Shown here: positions 35,132 through 45,474 of the stretch, piece by piece | How positions within the stretch are numbered: the first letter of the stretch is position 1 | Layout of the letters: every line of letters starts with the position of its first letter | DNA from: Fasciola hepatica | Lineage: Eukaryota; Platyhelminthes; Trematoda; Plagiorchiida; Fasciolidae | Direction: 5' to 3' | NCBI GenBank assembly: GCA_948099385.1 | Contig: CANUEZ040000014.1 | Coordinates: 2,170,001-2,234,000 of the forward strand | Length of the DNA: 64,000 nucleotides | Program-made: the position numbers and the translations under genes | Notes under the pieces: model-generated | What the model was told of the DNA's origin: nothing | The model's input: only the letters and a program-made list of their open reading frames with translations | Database searches by the model: none

Positions 35132-37900
35132 TTATTGGGAGAGACCCAGGTAGATGTCTAGCTTTTTCTTGAAGATAGTTTTGTCCTGCGACAGAACAAT
35201 ATCTTCCGGAAGTGCATTCCACATGGTAATAACCCTATAGCTAAAAAAGTTAATCCTTAGTGAAGTGCGTGGCCTCGGTTTGAAAACTTTCCTGCTGTGA
35301 CCACGGAGAGAGGAGGCTGGACAGACGGAGAAGAAGTAATCGCTTTGACCTGTTTCAAAAAGGGGAAACATCAAAAACAGATCACCTCTTACGCGTCTTA
35401 CGTCAAGGGGATAGAGGTTGAGGAGTGAGAGGCGGACGGGATAAGGTAGATGGGATAGACCACTTACTGCCTTGGTGGAGGCCCGCTGAACCCTTTCTAG
35501 GATCTCACGGTCTCGGACAAGACCAGAGTGCACTATCTAACTACCGTACTCCAGCAGAGGTCGGATATAAGTGCCAAAAATTATGGGGAAATCATCCTTA
35601 AATATGCGCGGGAAGGACCTTCGAATCATGTTTAGAACTCGAAAGGCAGACTTGCTCGCAAGTTCGTGATGATGAGAGAAGGATAAGTTACAATCTAACC
35701 AGAAACCGAGCATCTTGTGTCGGTCAACCCTTGGCAGAGTGGCTGCTCCATTAATGGAAAACGTGTGACCAGTCTCTCTGCCGAAAGACATGCTCACGCA
35801 TTTGTCATCATTAACTGGGAGGTTCCAATCCTCGGACCAGCGTTTTGTTTCATAAACTGCAATTTGCAGGTCTTCAACGCTTGAACTCCAGAGGGTTACA
35901 TCATCTGCGTACATGGCAATGTTCGCAGGAAGGGCTGTCGGTAGATCGTTTATATAGATCAGGAAAAGAAGAGGACCTAAGACCGACCCTTGGGGGACCC
36001 AAGTTGTTACTGGGGAGGGTTGAGACAAAACATTCCCGACTCTAACCACAAAGGTGCGGTCGGTAAAGAAGCTACGTAGAATGGCCAACATGGAGCCTGT
36101 GATCCCGTACGTCTGCAGCTTATAAAGAAGAGGGGCATGGGGGACCTTATCGAAGGCCTTAGCAAAATCGATGAATACAGCGTGTGAGAGCTGGCCATCA
36201 TCATAGGCTTTCGTTAGACTATCCATGACAGTAAGCATATTGGTGATGCATGACCTGCCAGGAAGAAACCCATGTTGGGACGGGGAGAGGATCTTATTTC
36301 TATGAAGATGGGAAAGAATCTCACTCTTAAGAATTCCCTCCAAAATTTTGCTAGGGATGCTAGTGAGGCTTATGGGTCTGTAACTAGAAGCAAGATGTCT
36401 ACTACCCTTCTTATAGATGGGTGCGATCACTGCTTTTTTCCAGTTACGGGGGAAAACTCCATCGTCAACACATCGCTGAAAAAGCGAGGCATAAGGAGCA
36501 GCTAATGTATCCGCGGCTTCCTTGAGAATACGGGGGTGGATTAGGTCAGGACCCATGGAGCAATATTGGTTGAGCCGTCGGAAACCTTGAGCGACTGCAC
36601 CAATGGGAATAGTTACGCGGTTAAGGGTAGTGGTCAGAGATAACGGGTGCATAGTAGGGTGGGATGATATGGGAAAGGAGCTAAAAATTGTACGGAAGTA
36701 GGAGCTGAATGCCTCAGCTACTTGGCTAGAAGAAGTGATTGGAGATCCGGCACTATCTTTGAGAGCTAATGGCGTCGGAGCTGTGCCCCTTAGACGGCGC
36801 ATGTACTGAAAGAAAAATGCCTTATTGGTCCGTGCTCGATCAAGTACAGATCGCTGGACTGCACTCTGATAGGACCTAATCTTGTCTTTGCATATGTTCC
36901 TTATGATCCTGAAGTCTTCTGCATCACGGGCAAGGCCTGTGGCTTTATATCTAGCAAAGAGGCGTGCGCGTTCGTCTAGAATGCGCCTAATGGGGCGAGG
37001 GAGTGGTCGCTTAGCGGTCTGTGGGCGACGAATTCTGGGGACAAAAAGCCTATCAGCTAAGGAGATTAACTCTCTGAGATTCTCTGCCATTTCATCCGCA
37101 GAGTTACCTGGGTTAGTTAAATTTAGCTGGGAGCGAAGAAATGCACAGACTTGGTCAAAGTTGGTCCTTTTGAAGGATCTCAAAATCTTAGTTTCTGACG
37201 GAAGAGGAGGCCATTTCACGATATAATCGAATCCAATGAGAATGTGATCACTTTTGCCGAGGGGCGGCAAGTAATGCACCACATCTATTAGGAACCGATC
37301 ATTGGTGATGACCAGGTCTAGTAGGGACGGGGCGTGGCCTGTGCGATATCTAGTCGGATCTCTTACGTTCTGCACCCATGAGTTTTTCAGTACGAGATCA
37401 AGGAGGGGTTTACCGAAAGTGATATCCGGGGCATCAGCTCTTTGCCAGTTTGTACTGGGAGAGTTGAAGTCACCAGTGACTAACAGATGGGTGAAGTCTG
37501 TATAGCTTTTCAGGGAGCCTAATAAGTCTATGAGACCTAGGCTGTCAGTTGAATTGCATGCGGGAGGACGGTAGACAACACCGAGCAATAGGGTATCTGT
37601 CCTAGAGAGGTTAAACACGGCCCACAGACAATCAATACATGAAAAGGTTGGTGTTGTCAGTAAGGTGGGAGGAGGGATCGAATTATCGTAGTATATGATT
37701 ACCCCGCCGGCACGACCTCTACTGGAGTCCCGCCTTACTGTGAAGTATCCCGGAATGGATATTTCGGCATCAAGTATGTCAGGGGTGAGCCAGGTTTCTG
37801 TGAGTGCTATGATCTGAGGCTCCTTATCCACTGCAAGCTGCCGAAGCTCCGGGATCTTATTCAACACACTCAGGCAATTGCTGTAAAAACACTTGAGCAC
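35132..37900 (-). pseudogene. CR1-B ORF2 (endonuclease and reverse transcriptase), one premature stop
   Basis: The frame is open for 787 codons from 37900, is broken by one TAG at 35537-35539, and continues in the same frame to 35132, about 922 sense codons in all. The AP-endonuclease domain holds T-E-T-W (residues 34-37), G-D-F-N (143-146) and S-D-H (217-219). RT follows, with FIDFAKAFDKVPH (motif A), VPQGSVLGPLLFLIYINDLP (motif B), and catalytic Y-A-D-D at residues 664-667 (about 35900-35911). The stop falls in the C-terminal region just after LLEYGS. The plus-strand relative has CAG there, so a single C-to-T change explains it. EN and RT motifs are intact upstream. Confidence 0.9.
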
Positions 37901-39177
37901 ATGCTCAGGAGTTGTTGCAGAATCGCCAGAGGCAGTTGGTTTTGGGTTTGAGGAGGGGGAAAGAGGGGGATTTGAGGATGGAAAGGTCCTGGGAGAGTCG
38001 GGGGCTGAAGATATTGGGGGGCTAGAGGGTAAGCAGACTGCTGGGGGGACCGGTAGGTTTTGATGTCTAGTAACCTGGGGGGTATCAATCCAGGTGGACG
38101 GCCTACATCCTTCGGTCTCCGAAAAGGGTGGGCTGCTTTTTGTGGTTTGCCCTTCTGCGCACTGCTTGATGCCCTATTCTGAGTTCTCTTGTTGAAGAGC
38201 TTATTTTTCATGACAGCACCAGATATATTATCTGGTGCTTTAACCTCCTCACTGCTTCTTTCAGTAGAAACAGATTGCAGGTTCATGTCTAGGCTCAAGG
38301 ATGAGTGAGTCTCGTCCGTTGAAACAGTCTTGTTGGCTATGATGGGGCCTGGGATGCTTTTCGTAGGCGACAGATGTTTAGTGGCACTAGGCCTACTACT
38401 GGGAGTACTTTCGGCGATGGGAAATGGTGTCAGTAGGGAAGCGAGGGATGGTGGGCATGCAGCTCGGTCCTCAAGGCGAGTTACCTGGACAACTGGCAGC
38501 ACTCTGAGCTTAGGATCAGCTTTTTGTGGGATTTTTGGCTTAGCCTTCTCACTGCGGAGCCTCAGATGAAGTGGCTTATCAATGGATACGCCCTTGAGCC
38601 CTTTAATTTCTTCCTTGAGCTTTGCGGCCAAGGAAACAATTCGTTTGGCTGCATCTGTGGAACCCATTACAATGAGAATACCGTGAACCCGGTTGGTGCG
38701 TTTGGTTACCAACCAAGTGGACCGACCTTTAAGTGGGAAAGGGAGCTTAAGGCGGTTAAACACCTGGGCGTAGGTGTCATGAGGGTGATCTGAACTGAGG
38801 AAGCGGCCCCAAAGGATGACTCGCTTGGAGCAATTCTCGGTATCTTGTAAAATCTTGGCGGCGTCAAGAATTTGCTGCTCAGAAACTCTACAAACCTGAT
38901 CGGCTGCCTGGGACACCGGGAGGGATTTGATTACCAAACTCCTCAGGCTGGACAGCTCATCCTTAAGGGTGTGGACGGTGGCCCTTAACTCGGCTATCTC
39001 TGCAGCCTGACTTTGGACTGCACACTTTAGTGCATCCGTTGCCAGCGCATTATGAAGGACCGTTTCGTCCGGATTGAGGAGTGAGGCATTGGCCACGGAG
39101 GGGGAATCGCACTGCCTCATGGGGAAAGTAGCCTCATCTGAGCAAGCGGTTATATCAATGGTGGGGGGCATTGACAT
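37870..39177 (-). CDS. CR1-B ORF1 protein (435 aa), RNA-binding type
   Basis: An uninterrupted 435-codon frame runs from ATG at 39177. A heptad-like stretch at residues about 40-85 (ALKCAVQSQAAEIAELRATV, then LKDELSSLRSLV) predicts a coiled coil for self-association. Residues about 115-185 look like an RRM-type fold: a CSKRVILWGRF strand, a helix, then VHGILIVMGSTDAAKRIV. The C-terminal third is rich in proline, lysine and serine. No CCHC knuckle is present. Such proteins coat the element RNA during target-primed reverse transcription. It overlaps ORF2 by 31 nt in another frame, so ORF2 is probably reached by re-initiation or another unconventional route. Confidence 0.85.
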   Translation of the reverse strand: MSMPPTIDITACSDEATFPMRQCDSPSVANASLLNPDETVLHNALATDALKCAVQSQAAEIAELRATVHTLKDELSSLRSLVIKSLPVSQAADQVCRVSEQQILDAAKILQDTENCSKRVILWGRFLSSDHPHDTYAQVFNRLKLPFPLKGRSTWLVTKRTNRVHGILIVMGSTDAAKRIVSLAAKLKEEIKGLKGVSIDKPLHLRLRSEKAKPKIPQKADPKLRVLPVVQVTRLEDRAACPPSLASLLTPFPIAESTPSSRPSATKHLSPTKSIPGPIIANKTVSTDETHSSLSLDMNLQSVSTERSSEEVKAPDNISGAVMKNKLFNKRTQNRASSSAQKGKPQKAAHPFRRPKDVGRPPGLIPPRLLDIKTYRSPQQSAYPLAPQYLQPPTLPGPFHPQIPLFPPPQTQNQLPLAILQQLLSMCSSVFTAIA

Positions 39178-39289
39178 TATTCAGGATCCAGTCAGCACAG
39201 ATAAAGATAAACTTAAATGGAGGAGGACGAGCTGTGTGTTCTAAAAATTTCAAAAACAGCTACACTCACCGAGGGAGACGACCGCACCG

Positions 39290-40005
39290 CTGGTGTACCG
39301 CAGTTCAGTAGGAACGGTCTTCCTGGTGGAATGATAGGTCTGCAGACCGTCCAATCCTTCAATGATGCCATAGATCGCAAGTGGTACGAGATACTTCCTG
39401 GTAGTGAGCCCAGAGTATGTAAACTAGAGGGATGACGGGTAGCACTGTAGTCCCTCTGGAGTATGTTTTAATCGACCTTCTCGATCATTGCATACTGTCT
39501 CAGTAGAAGCTCACGATACGCAATGTTCCTCGCAGTCGATGTGCGGTGAGGTTTGTAGTGCTGTCGATACAACACACGATGACAAAGACTAACAAATTTG
39601 TTTATTTGAACAATTACCGTATTGGTCGGCGCCACTTGCCCCGCCTGTATACATCGTCTGCACGCCGTTGCGCTCCTCCAATATACACGTTGTCCCGCTC
39701 CAGCGTTTTGAGTTCTGCCTTGCGCACTTCCGAGTATATTCATTAACATGTCACGAACCGATGACCAGGGGCTATAGACTCCATCCTGGAGAAGGTCCTG
39801 ACCTAACTTAGGAGAATTCGAAAGGTTTTCCGTTCCCCTCTCATTTTAGCGTAGATTCGACGAAATGCACTCGAAAAACGGTGGGTGCTTAAGTGTTGTG
39901 CATACCATTGGAGGAAGTCTGGACACTCGATTGTCCGTGGCCAAGACCTGTCCTGTGCAAACTGAACTGAGCTGAACTGAACTGATCTGACACAAAATGG
40001 ACTAA
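39290..40005 (+). mobile_element. CR1-A2 right part (end of ORF2 and 3' UTR)
   Basis: The open frame to 39435 reads RNGLPGGMIGLQTVQSFNDA followed by IDRKWYEILPGSEP. This aligns with the end of CR1-A1 at 29670-29780 (WSGLPEG...FQEALDLKWNENFSDSD). The 3' UTR shares TCGCAGTCGATGTGCG (about 39530) and the stretch 39885-39985 with CR1-A1. An extra 270 bp or so at 39550-39820 is absent from CR1-A1 and may be another insertion. It ends in an ACTGA-type repeat tail at about 39958-39990. Confidence 0.75.
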
Positions 40006-40009
40006 GCTG

Positions 40010-40435
40010 TACTGTTCGTCAAGGTCGTTGCCTGTGGGGTTTGCTTCCATTTTGCCTAATAGACAGCTCAACATGAGTCTTATTTAGGCTCATTTAATGC
40101 GCTTAGAATTACACAGCGACCGAGCTGTTGCTGTATATGTAAAAATAGGGACAACAGACCGCTGGAAAGAGCAAGGCTTAGTTAATAAAGGACGACCGTA
40201 GTAAAACAAATAGGAACAGACCAAGCGAAACCGTTGAATCACAGGTGGAGGTATACACTGACAAGCTGCGATTGAAAATTGGAAGGAAAGTAAGCTCAAG
40301 AAGTTTCTTGGCAGTCAATGACGACACCGCAAAGGTGAGCCGGTCATTTCTCGCTTGTTGCAGCGTGTATGCCGATAGAAAACCCTTAAGGTTGGGAATG
40401 TTACCTGTAGGTAAATATTAACCTAATGCACACAA
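40010..40435. other. No supported gene
   Basis: Only short frames without motifs occur, such as 69 codons at 40090-40299 (-). I see nothing else. Confidence 0.5.
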
Positions 40436-40436
40436 T

Positions 40437-42240
40437 TCAGGGCTTTAATCCACGTTCTCTGTGAAGGATTTTTTTAAACTCCGAATCCAAAGCTTCGTCT
40501 TCGTCCTTGAAAAAAATAGAGACAACCCATCCGGTCCGGTGGCTTTGTATCCTTTCAAGAAACGTATCTCCGGCATAACCTCCACTTGTAATGGAGGGGT
40601 GATATATACCTGCATCGTTTCCCTGGCAGGTATATTTGTAAGGCTCGCTGCAGAAGTGTGTCAACTGAATTGTTCCTTGAAGTGCTCCGCCTAGCGGTTA
40701 AGACGACGTTCCTCAGAGTGAACCAGTGAGCCGTCGGATTCCTTGATGAACTCATTTTCATTGGGCGTCCGAAGACCGGTATCTGAAATCAGATGGTAAG
40801 GTTGGGAATATTTTCAGTAGACGCAGCCTTTTGCAATCCTCTACATTTCAAAATCCACGACTGTTCACGGTCATTTCTCAGGCTTCTAGTCAGTTGGCGT
40901 CTCAGGGATTTAGGCACTTCATTAAATATGGCATCCGGGGGGACGGATCTGCGAGCACCCAACATAGCAACTGGTGTTGAAGATATCCAGGGTCCTGGGT
41001 GGCATTGTAAGCGACATACAAAGCTTCCTTGATCTGTTGACAGCGTCCATCTGGGTCTTGGACATCCGGCTGCATATATAACCGTGTAGATAGTTCCACC
41101 TGAAAAGTAGTTCATCGGTTGTCGTCAGGAAGCAACTGCGCGGGACGGGTGACATTTACGTTGATGCGACCACGGACGAGACATAAGCAGAAGCGAGCAC
41201 GTACCAAGGCGTGACCTGAGTCCACGGGCGTAGACTAGAGAGAACAACAATCTTCAGTTGATGCACGCCAGCGGTGACCAATCACAATATGGTCATTGTG
41301 AGTCCAACATTGTGAAGACGAAGGAGGACACCATGCGAGTCTGTGCCGTTTCTTATGGTAGAGGTTTGTAACTGCCAGAAACAATCTGTGGTCAGAGCAC
41401 AGCTGAATAAGACAATCACCGTCGTTAATTTGGTCGGCTGGGATAGCAAACGGACCTCCAATCTGCCTTTCGGAGTCTCCCAAACGGCCAACCTGGACGT
41501 TGAAATCCCCAGCAGTCACCGCCGCGTCTGTTGAACGCACGCTTCAAAGCAACTGAGACATATCCTTATAGGATTTGTCCTTGGTTTCATAGGAACTGCA
41601 GTCAGTGGGCGCATACACAGGCATGACGAACAAGCATCGGCGCTTCAGTTTTTGCTTTTTGTGTGCACGGAGTCGTTTAACGGGACTGCACACAAACGAT
41701 TGCTCACTGGAATCCAGTCTAGCAGTTCACACTCAGCTCTCATGCTCAAAGTAATCCCAACGCCAGCCTGACCACGAGCTCTGGACAGTGAGTGAATTGA
41801 GAGATCGAGCTTGTATCTGGGGTGCGAAGAGTTATCACAAAAGTGGGGTCTTGTATGCGTGTTTTGGAGACGCAGCTTACATCTATTTAAAAGTATCAAG
41901 AGTTTTAGCGAGGGAAGCCTGTTACCCTATCTGACATAGTGTGCAGACGTTGAGGGCAGCCAAGAAAAGTGAAAATGTAGGCCTAAGAAGTGCATTCGAT
42001 TTATACCCGACTCGTGAATTACTGCTTTCATCAGAGCCGCAATAACCCGTGACGTTTTGCATCGATCTCAAATTAGGGAAGAAGTTGGTAAGGCTCTTTA
42101 CAAGAAAGATGCTTGAATTTTCTGGGCGAGTCATACTTCTCGGCTGCGCCCACCGCAGAAAGGGTTTTTGTTTTGAAACCCTAACTTGAGCCTTTTACTC
42201 AAAAGTCTGACCCACAGGGTAGTGGGGCGTTAACCCAGCA
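40437..42240 (-). mobile_element. RTE-type element RTE-C (5' region, endonuclease, start of RT), truncated
   Basis: On the minus strand from about 42235 the sequence matches the beginning of RTE-A (45475-45600): GGGTCAGA.TTTTGA, and CTTTCTGCGGTG in place of its CTTCTGCGGTG. The endonuclease follows in pieces: AALNVCTLCQIG (near 41930), GVGITLSMRAECELLDWIPV and NRLCAVPLNDSV (41770-41690), AGDFNVQVG (near 41500) and DHIVIGHRWRAS. The linker ELSTRLYMQPDVQDPD (41098-41050) and the first RT block (YISPPSI-like, KATGPDG region near 40610-40530) come next. Homology ends at about 40440, before the RT catalytic core, so the copy is 3'-truncated, opposite to the usual 5' truncation. Confidence 0.8.
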
Positions 42241-42244
42241 CGGG

Positions 42245-43420
42245 AACGTGACCGAAGAACCTATGAAGGAACTTTTTCTGGTCTGTCAGTGAGACCCGGT
42301 TGTTGCAGACATGTTGTCTTGTCCTAGCTAGTGCCTTGTTGTCGATCCGCTTTCTGTCGGATTCAGTCCTCAGTCCCATGCACCCAATGAAACAAGCGGA
42401 ACGTGGACGGGGCAGCATCCTTTGGGTCGGGGGTTGCCCGGCTTAGGCAGGCGATAGCTGTCCTGTAAAGTGCGATGACTTCTCCCACCGCTGAGAGAAA
42501 TCCCAGGTACTCCACTCCTACGTCTCTCTAATGGAGGTTTTTAAACCGGTAAACTGCTTCTCTCCGTGTTCACTCAGTGAAGTATCCTTTCCAGTGACAT
42601 AGTGGTTATAACCAGATGTTGCCTGTTAGCTGGTTCAAAGGCTGGACTTCGTCTGGCCTCTGCCCATCGGCCTGCCGTGCATGATTGCATCTCCGGCTTA
42701 AGGAAGCCATCCTGCGTAGCTCTTTGGGTCATGGAGGTATCAAGTCATCACACCACGCCTAGGTGCAGTCTCGTCGTAATGGGGAACAAATTGCCACCTC
42801 ATGTGGTAGCATCGTCATGTCTAGACGATGGGTTGCTGGCTGGACTACGACTAGCCAAATGAACATTCTCCCAGGTAACACCGTTCCATTCCTTTCTTCC
42901 TTTCTAGGACAAAACGTTTGTTTCCCCGTCACAGTAAAATACGGCATACTACGCCTTTTTTTCTATTTATTCATTCATTCCCAAGAAGGATTCCCCAAGG
43001 TAGGTGTGGCAACTAGCTAAGACAGTGAACCTGTCTATCCAACGTGACTGCCGGTTCTTCGGGAGCTAACCTGCTTTTCGTTCTCATCTTTGCAGTCCAT
43101 CACTTAACCACGAAATTTGAACCACTCGGAAGTCGAAGCACAGTGGGAACTTCGCAGCCCTCGAGTGCGATAATCTGGACATACACTGACCAAAGCCGCG
43201 AGTCCTGCGACCTGATCTGATCTAATAGGTTCTGATATCAGTGTGTAGTGCGATGAATTTTGATATGGAATAGATTTTACGGGAACAAAGGAATCTATAA
43301 AATGACAGGAAATTCAACTCGCGCCTTTTGTTCTTTGTTCTTGGGTCAGACAAAATGTTTAATAATGCTCAGAGTAATCATGGGTATCACAGGCTGTATT
43401 TTCGGCCTCTCACCAAATCT
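42245..43420. other. No supported gene
   Basis: 42245-42450 may be the extreme 5' end of RTE-C. An 86-codon plus frame at 42602-42862 and a 62-codon minus frame at 42759-42947 overlap and show no motif. A weak A-box-like and B-box-like pair occurs at about 42595-42645 but does not meet the consensus. Confidence 0.4.
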
Positions 43421-43424
43421 TAAA

Positions 43425-44750
43425 TCTCTTGAAGTGGTTCTCGGGTTCGAGGCTCAAGCTCAGTGGTCCCCGGGTCTTGTATGTTTTCATTTGTCGCGAA
43501 AGAGAGATTACTGGACAACTGGAAGCGTACCAGCCTCGTTATCGAATGGTTGTGTTAGATGGAGCAGATGGCGTAAAACCGAATTTCAGTAAAAGCAATG
43601 CAAACGATGATAGTAACACTGACAGCAATATTTTAGCTGTGAAATGAGTGAAAGTCCCGCTTGTATGTCTAGCTTTTGCCTGAAAGTCTCCTTTGTTGGG
43701 GTGTCCACTGTGTCTTGTGGGTATTCATTCCAAATAGGAATCACCGTTGACGTGAAAAGTGTTGCCGTACGAATGTCCGTGGACGAGCTTTAAATAACTT
43801 CTCAGAATTCCCTCCAAGAGTATCCAAATGTGGTCGCGCGAAGAAGCGATCAAATAGACCCAACGGAAAAAGTGGAAAATAAAAAAAATTCATCTCATCC
43901 ATTAAATGGAGGTTAAGTTCAGTCAGTCTTAAAGAGTAAGGAACGTAAGGAAGGGAGATTGCACTGCTTTTGTGACCTTTCTCTAGACCCGTTCGGGGTG
44001 GTTATGGTCCCGGACGGGACCCGTGTGTGCAATCTGGCTGCCGTATTTTAAGATTAGGCAGACGTAGGTGCCCTAAAGAATCCAAAGGTCCTTCTTGGAT
44101 ATAAGAAGAAATGTCTCCCTTTATGAGGTTTGTGTTTCGGATGGCATCCCTGCTAGTCTTGAGCTGGTCCAATGGGAAAAGAACGCCATCAACCTATCGT
44201 CTACTACTCTACTCTGGATTGTCGATGTTCCGTAGGTTTGAAAGGGTTGATCCATGAAGCCACCAATTGATGGCAAGATTAGGAGAAGTTAATGTTGGCG
44301 AATAGTGGAAAATAAAGCGAAAGCGCTGCATCCAGAACATTTAAGAGAGTATATTTAGTAGCGGGGCTCAAAACATCAGGTCTGTGAGCAATAGCTGGAT
44401 CAGTCTGTTGGGGTATCGTTGAAGTCTTCCATTATGAATAGGCGGGTGAATGGGTGGGTATTTCTCTAGCTTTTTTATCCGTTGAATGGACACTGTCGAT
44501 TATCCCTGTTAGCACTGTGGCGGCTTGTACATTACACCGACTGCTAGTGTCTCTCTACTATTTAGCGTAATTTCCACAGAAAACAGCATTAAACCGTGAC
44601 GCTCATCATTTTAGCATCCATGTTACAACAGCTGAGTGATGATTTATACCGTCCCTTCTTGAATAATTGGACGCCTCCGGTCGCATTGGACAAGTGGAGA
44701 TTGATGAAATAAGGGGTTATTTAGGAGCGAGACTGAAATTACGTTGGAAC
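43425..44750 (-). mobile_element. CR1-B-related element, internally deleted
   Basis: On the minus strand from about 44750 there is a decayed endonuclease (ETLAVGVMYKPPQC near 44560-44510, corresponding to LLLGVVYRPPAC in CR1-B). From about 44250 it jumps to the C-terminal region: LKTSRDAIRNTNLIKGDISS (44190-44125), HKSSAISLPYVPYSLRLTEL (43985-43915), ARPRTFVRQH and STVIPIWNEYPQDTVD..., and KLDIQ (43770-43665). The 3' UTR to about 43425 matches that of CR1-B. RT palm and linker are missing, so this is an internally deleted or rearranged copy of a sister family. Confidence 0.75.
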
Positions 44751-44754
44751 ATTT

Positions 44755-45275
44755 GGGGTAGCGGAAGATGACAAAGAATACATTGTTCTACACAAAAAGG
44801 AGGTAGATCCAGGTTAGAGGATTTATCCCAAAGACCTCTGGAGGGATAGAATAAACTTAACTCCCAAGCTGAAGTCGCAAGTCCTGCGACATGACTTGAG
44901 GATTATCCTTACATTCTTCCCCGTGTAGAACAGTGATCACGAAGCAGTTATCATCCGGTGTTCATCGCGGGAGTTGTAGCGCCATTCAAGATTGCATATT
45001 TGTTCAACACACATTATTGTTTATCCGAACACTTGCTGCCGAACGCGATGGCTGCTTGACCGTGCACGCTACGCGCACACATTTCCCCTATATGCAAACT
45101 AATCTAACTACACCGATAGTGTTCTCCTTCTCCTGGGCTGTGGGAAATATTGCTCTGTTGATTATGGTGGCTTGCTGCATAGTACCACTGTACCCGGCAG
45201 TTGGCCCATGCGTAGCTTGAAGTACTGGCGAACTTATGCAATAAGGAAACAGCTAGTCACGTTTTACACGGTCTT
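44755..45275. other. No supported gene
   Basis: A 95-codon plus frame at 44933-45220 has a hydrophobic C-terminal half (about 20 residues around VGNIALLIMVACCIV) but no recognised family or splice context. I leave it unassigned. Confidence 0.4.
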
Positions 45276-45279
45276 ACAG

Positions 45280-45472
45280 ATTCATCACTCATGACAGTAA
45301 GATACTCAAAAAGGACCAACTTCTTAGAGTTTGTGGAATATCTTACATGTCAGCTAGAACCCATTTCCTGGGATACCGACGTACATCCGTTCAACCGCCT
45401 AAATGAACAGAGAACTTCCAACGCAGATACGTTTTTTGTACCGAGGGTAAAGAGAAAAAAAACACACGGCGT
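45280..45472 (+). mobile_element. CR1-B-related linker fragment
   Basis: The frame at 45291-45480 reads YSKRTNFLEFVEYLTCQL and FFVPRVKRKKTHG. This aligns with the CR1-B ORF2 segment between EN and RT (SFKRTNFDQVCAFLRSQL ... LFVPRIRRPQTAKRP). It is opposite in orientation to the deleted CR1-B relative at 43425-44750, which lacks this part. RTE-A starts directly after it. Confidence 0.7.
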
Positions 45473-45474
45473 AT

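Larger units (their letters stand above)
34860..39290 (-). mobile_element. CR1-B, nearly intact full-length copy (minus strand)
   Basis: This is a non-LTR element of the CR1 clade with two overlapping ORFs, an intact ORF1 (39177-37870) and an ORF2 (37900-35132) broken by a single stop codon. The 3' UTR runs from 35131 to about 34862 and closely matches the 3' UTR of the plus-strand copy at 33310-33600. The 5' UTR is short, about 110 bp. It lies inside CR1-A2: left flank up to about 34858, right flank from about 39290, both giving parts of the same RT C-terminus. I could not fix an exact target duplication. Confidence 0.9.

Noticed and set aside
42595..42650. A-box and B-box-like pair suggesting another tRNA-SINE
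   Set aside because: The B-box candidate GTTCAAAGG departs from the consensus at its last base, the A box is partial, and no A-rich tail or interrupted host element was visible.
44933..45220. 95-codon frame with a hydrophobic segment as a membrane protein exon
   Set aside because: One hydrophobic stretch alone is weak evidence, there is no signal peptide or paired splice site, and it lies between retroelement fragments.
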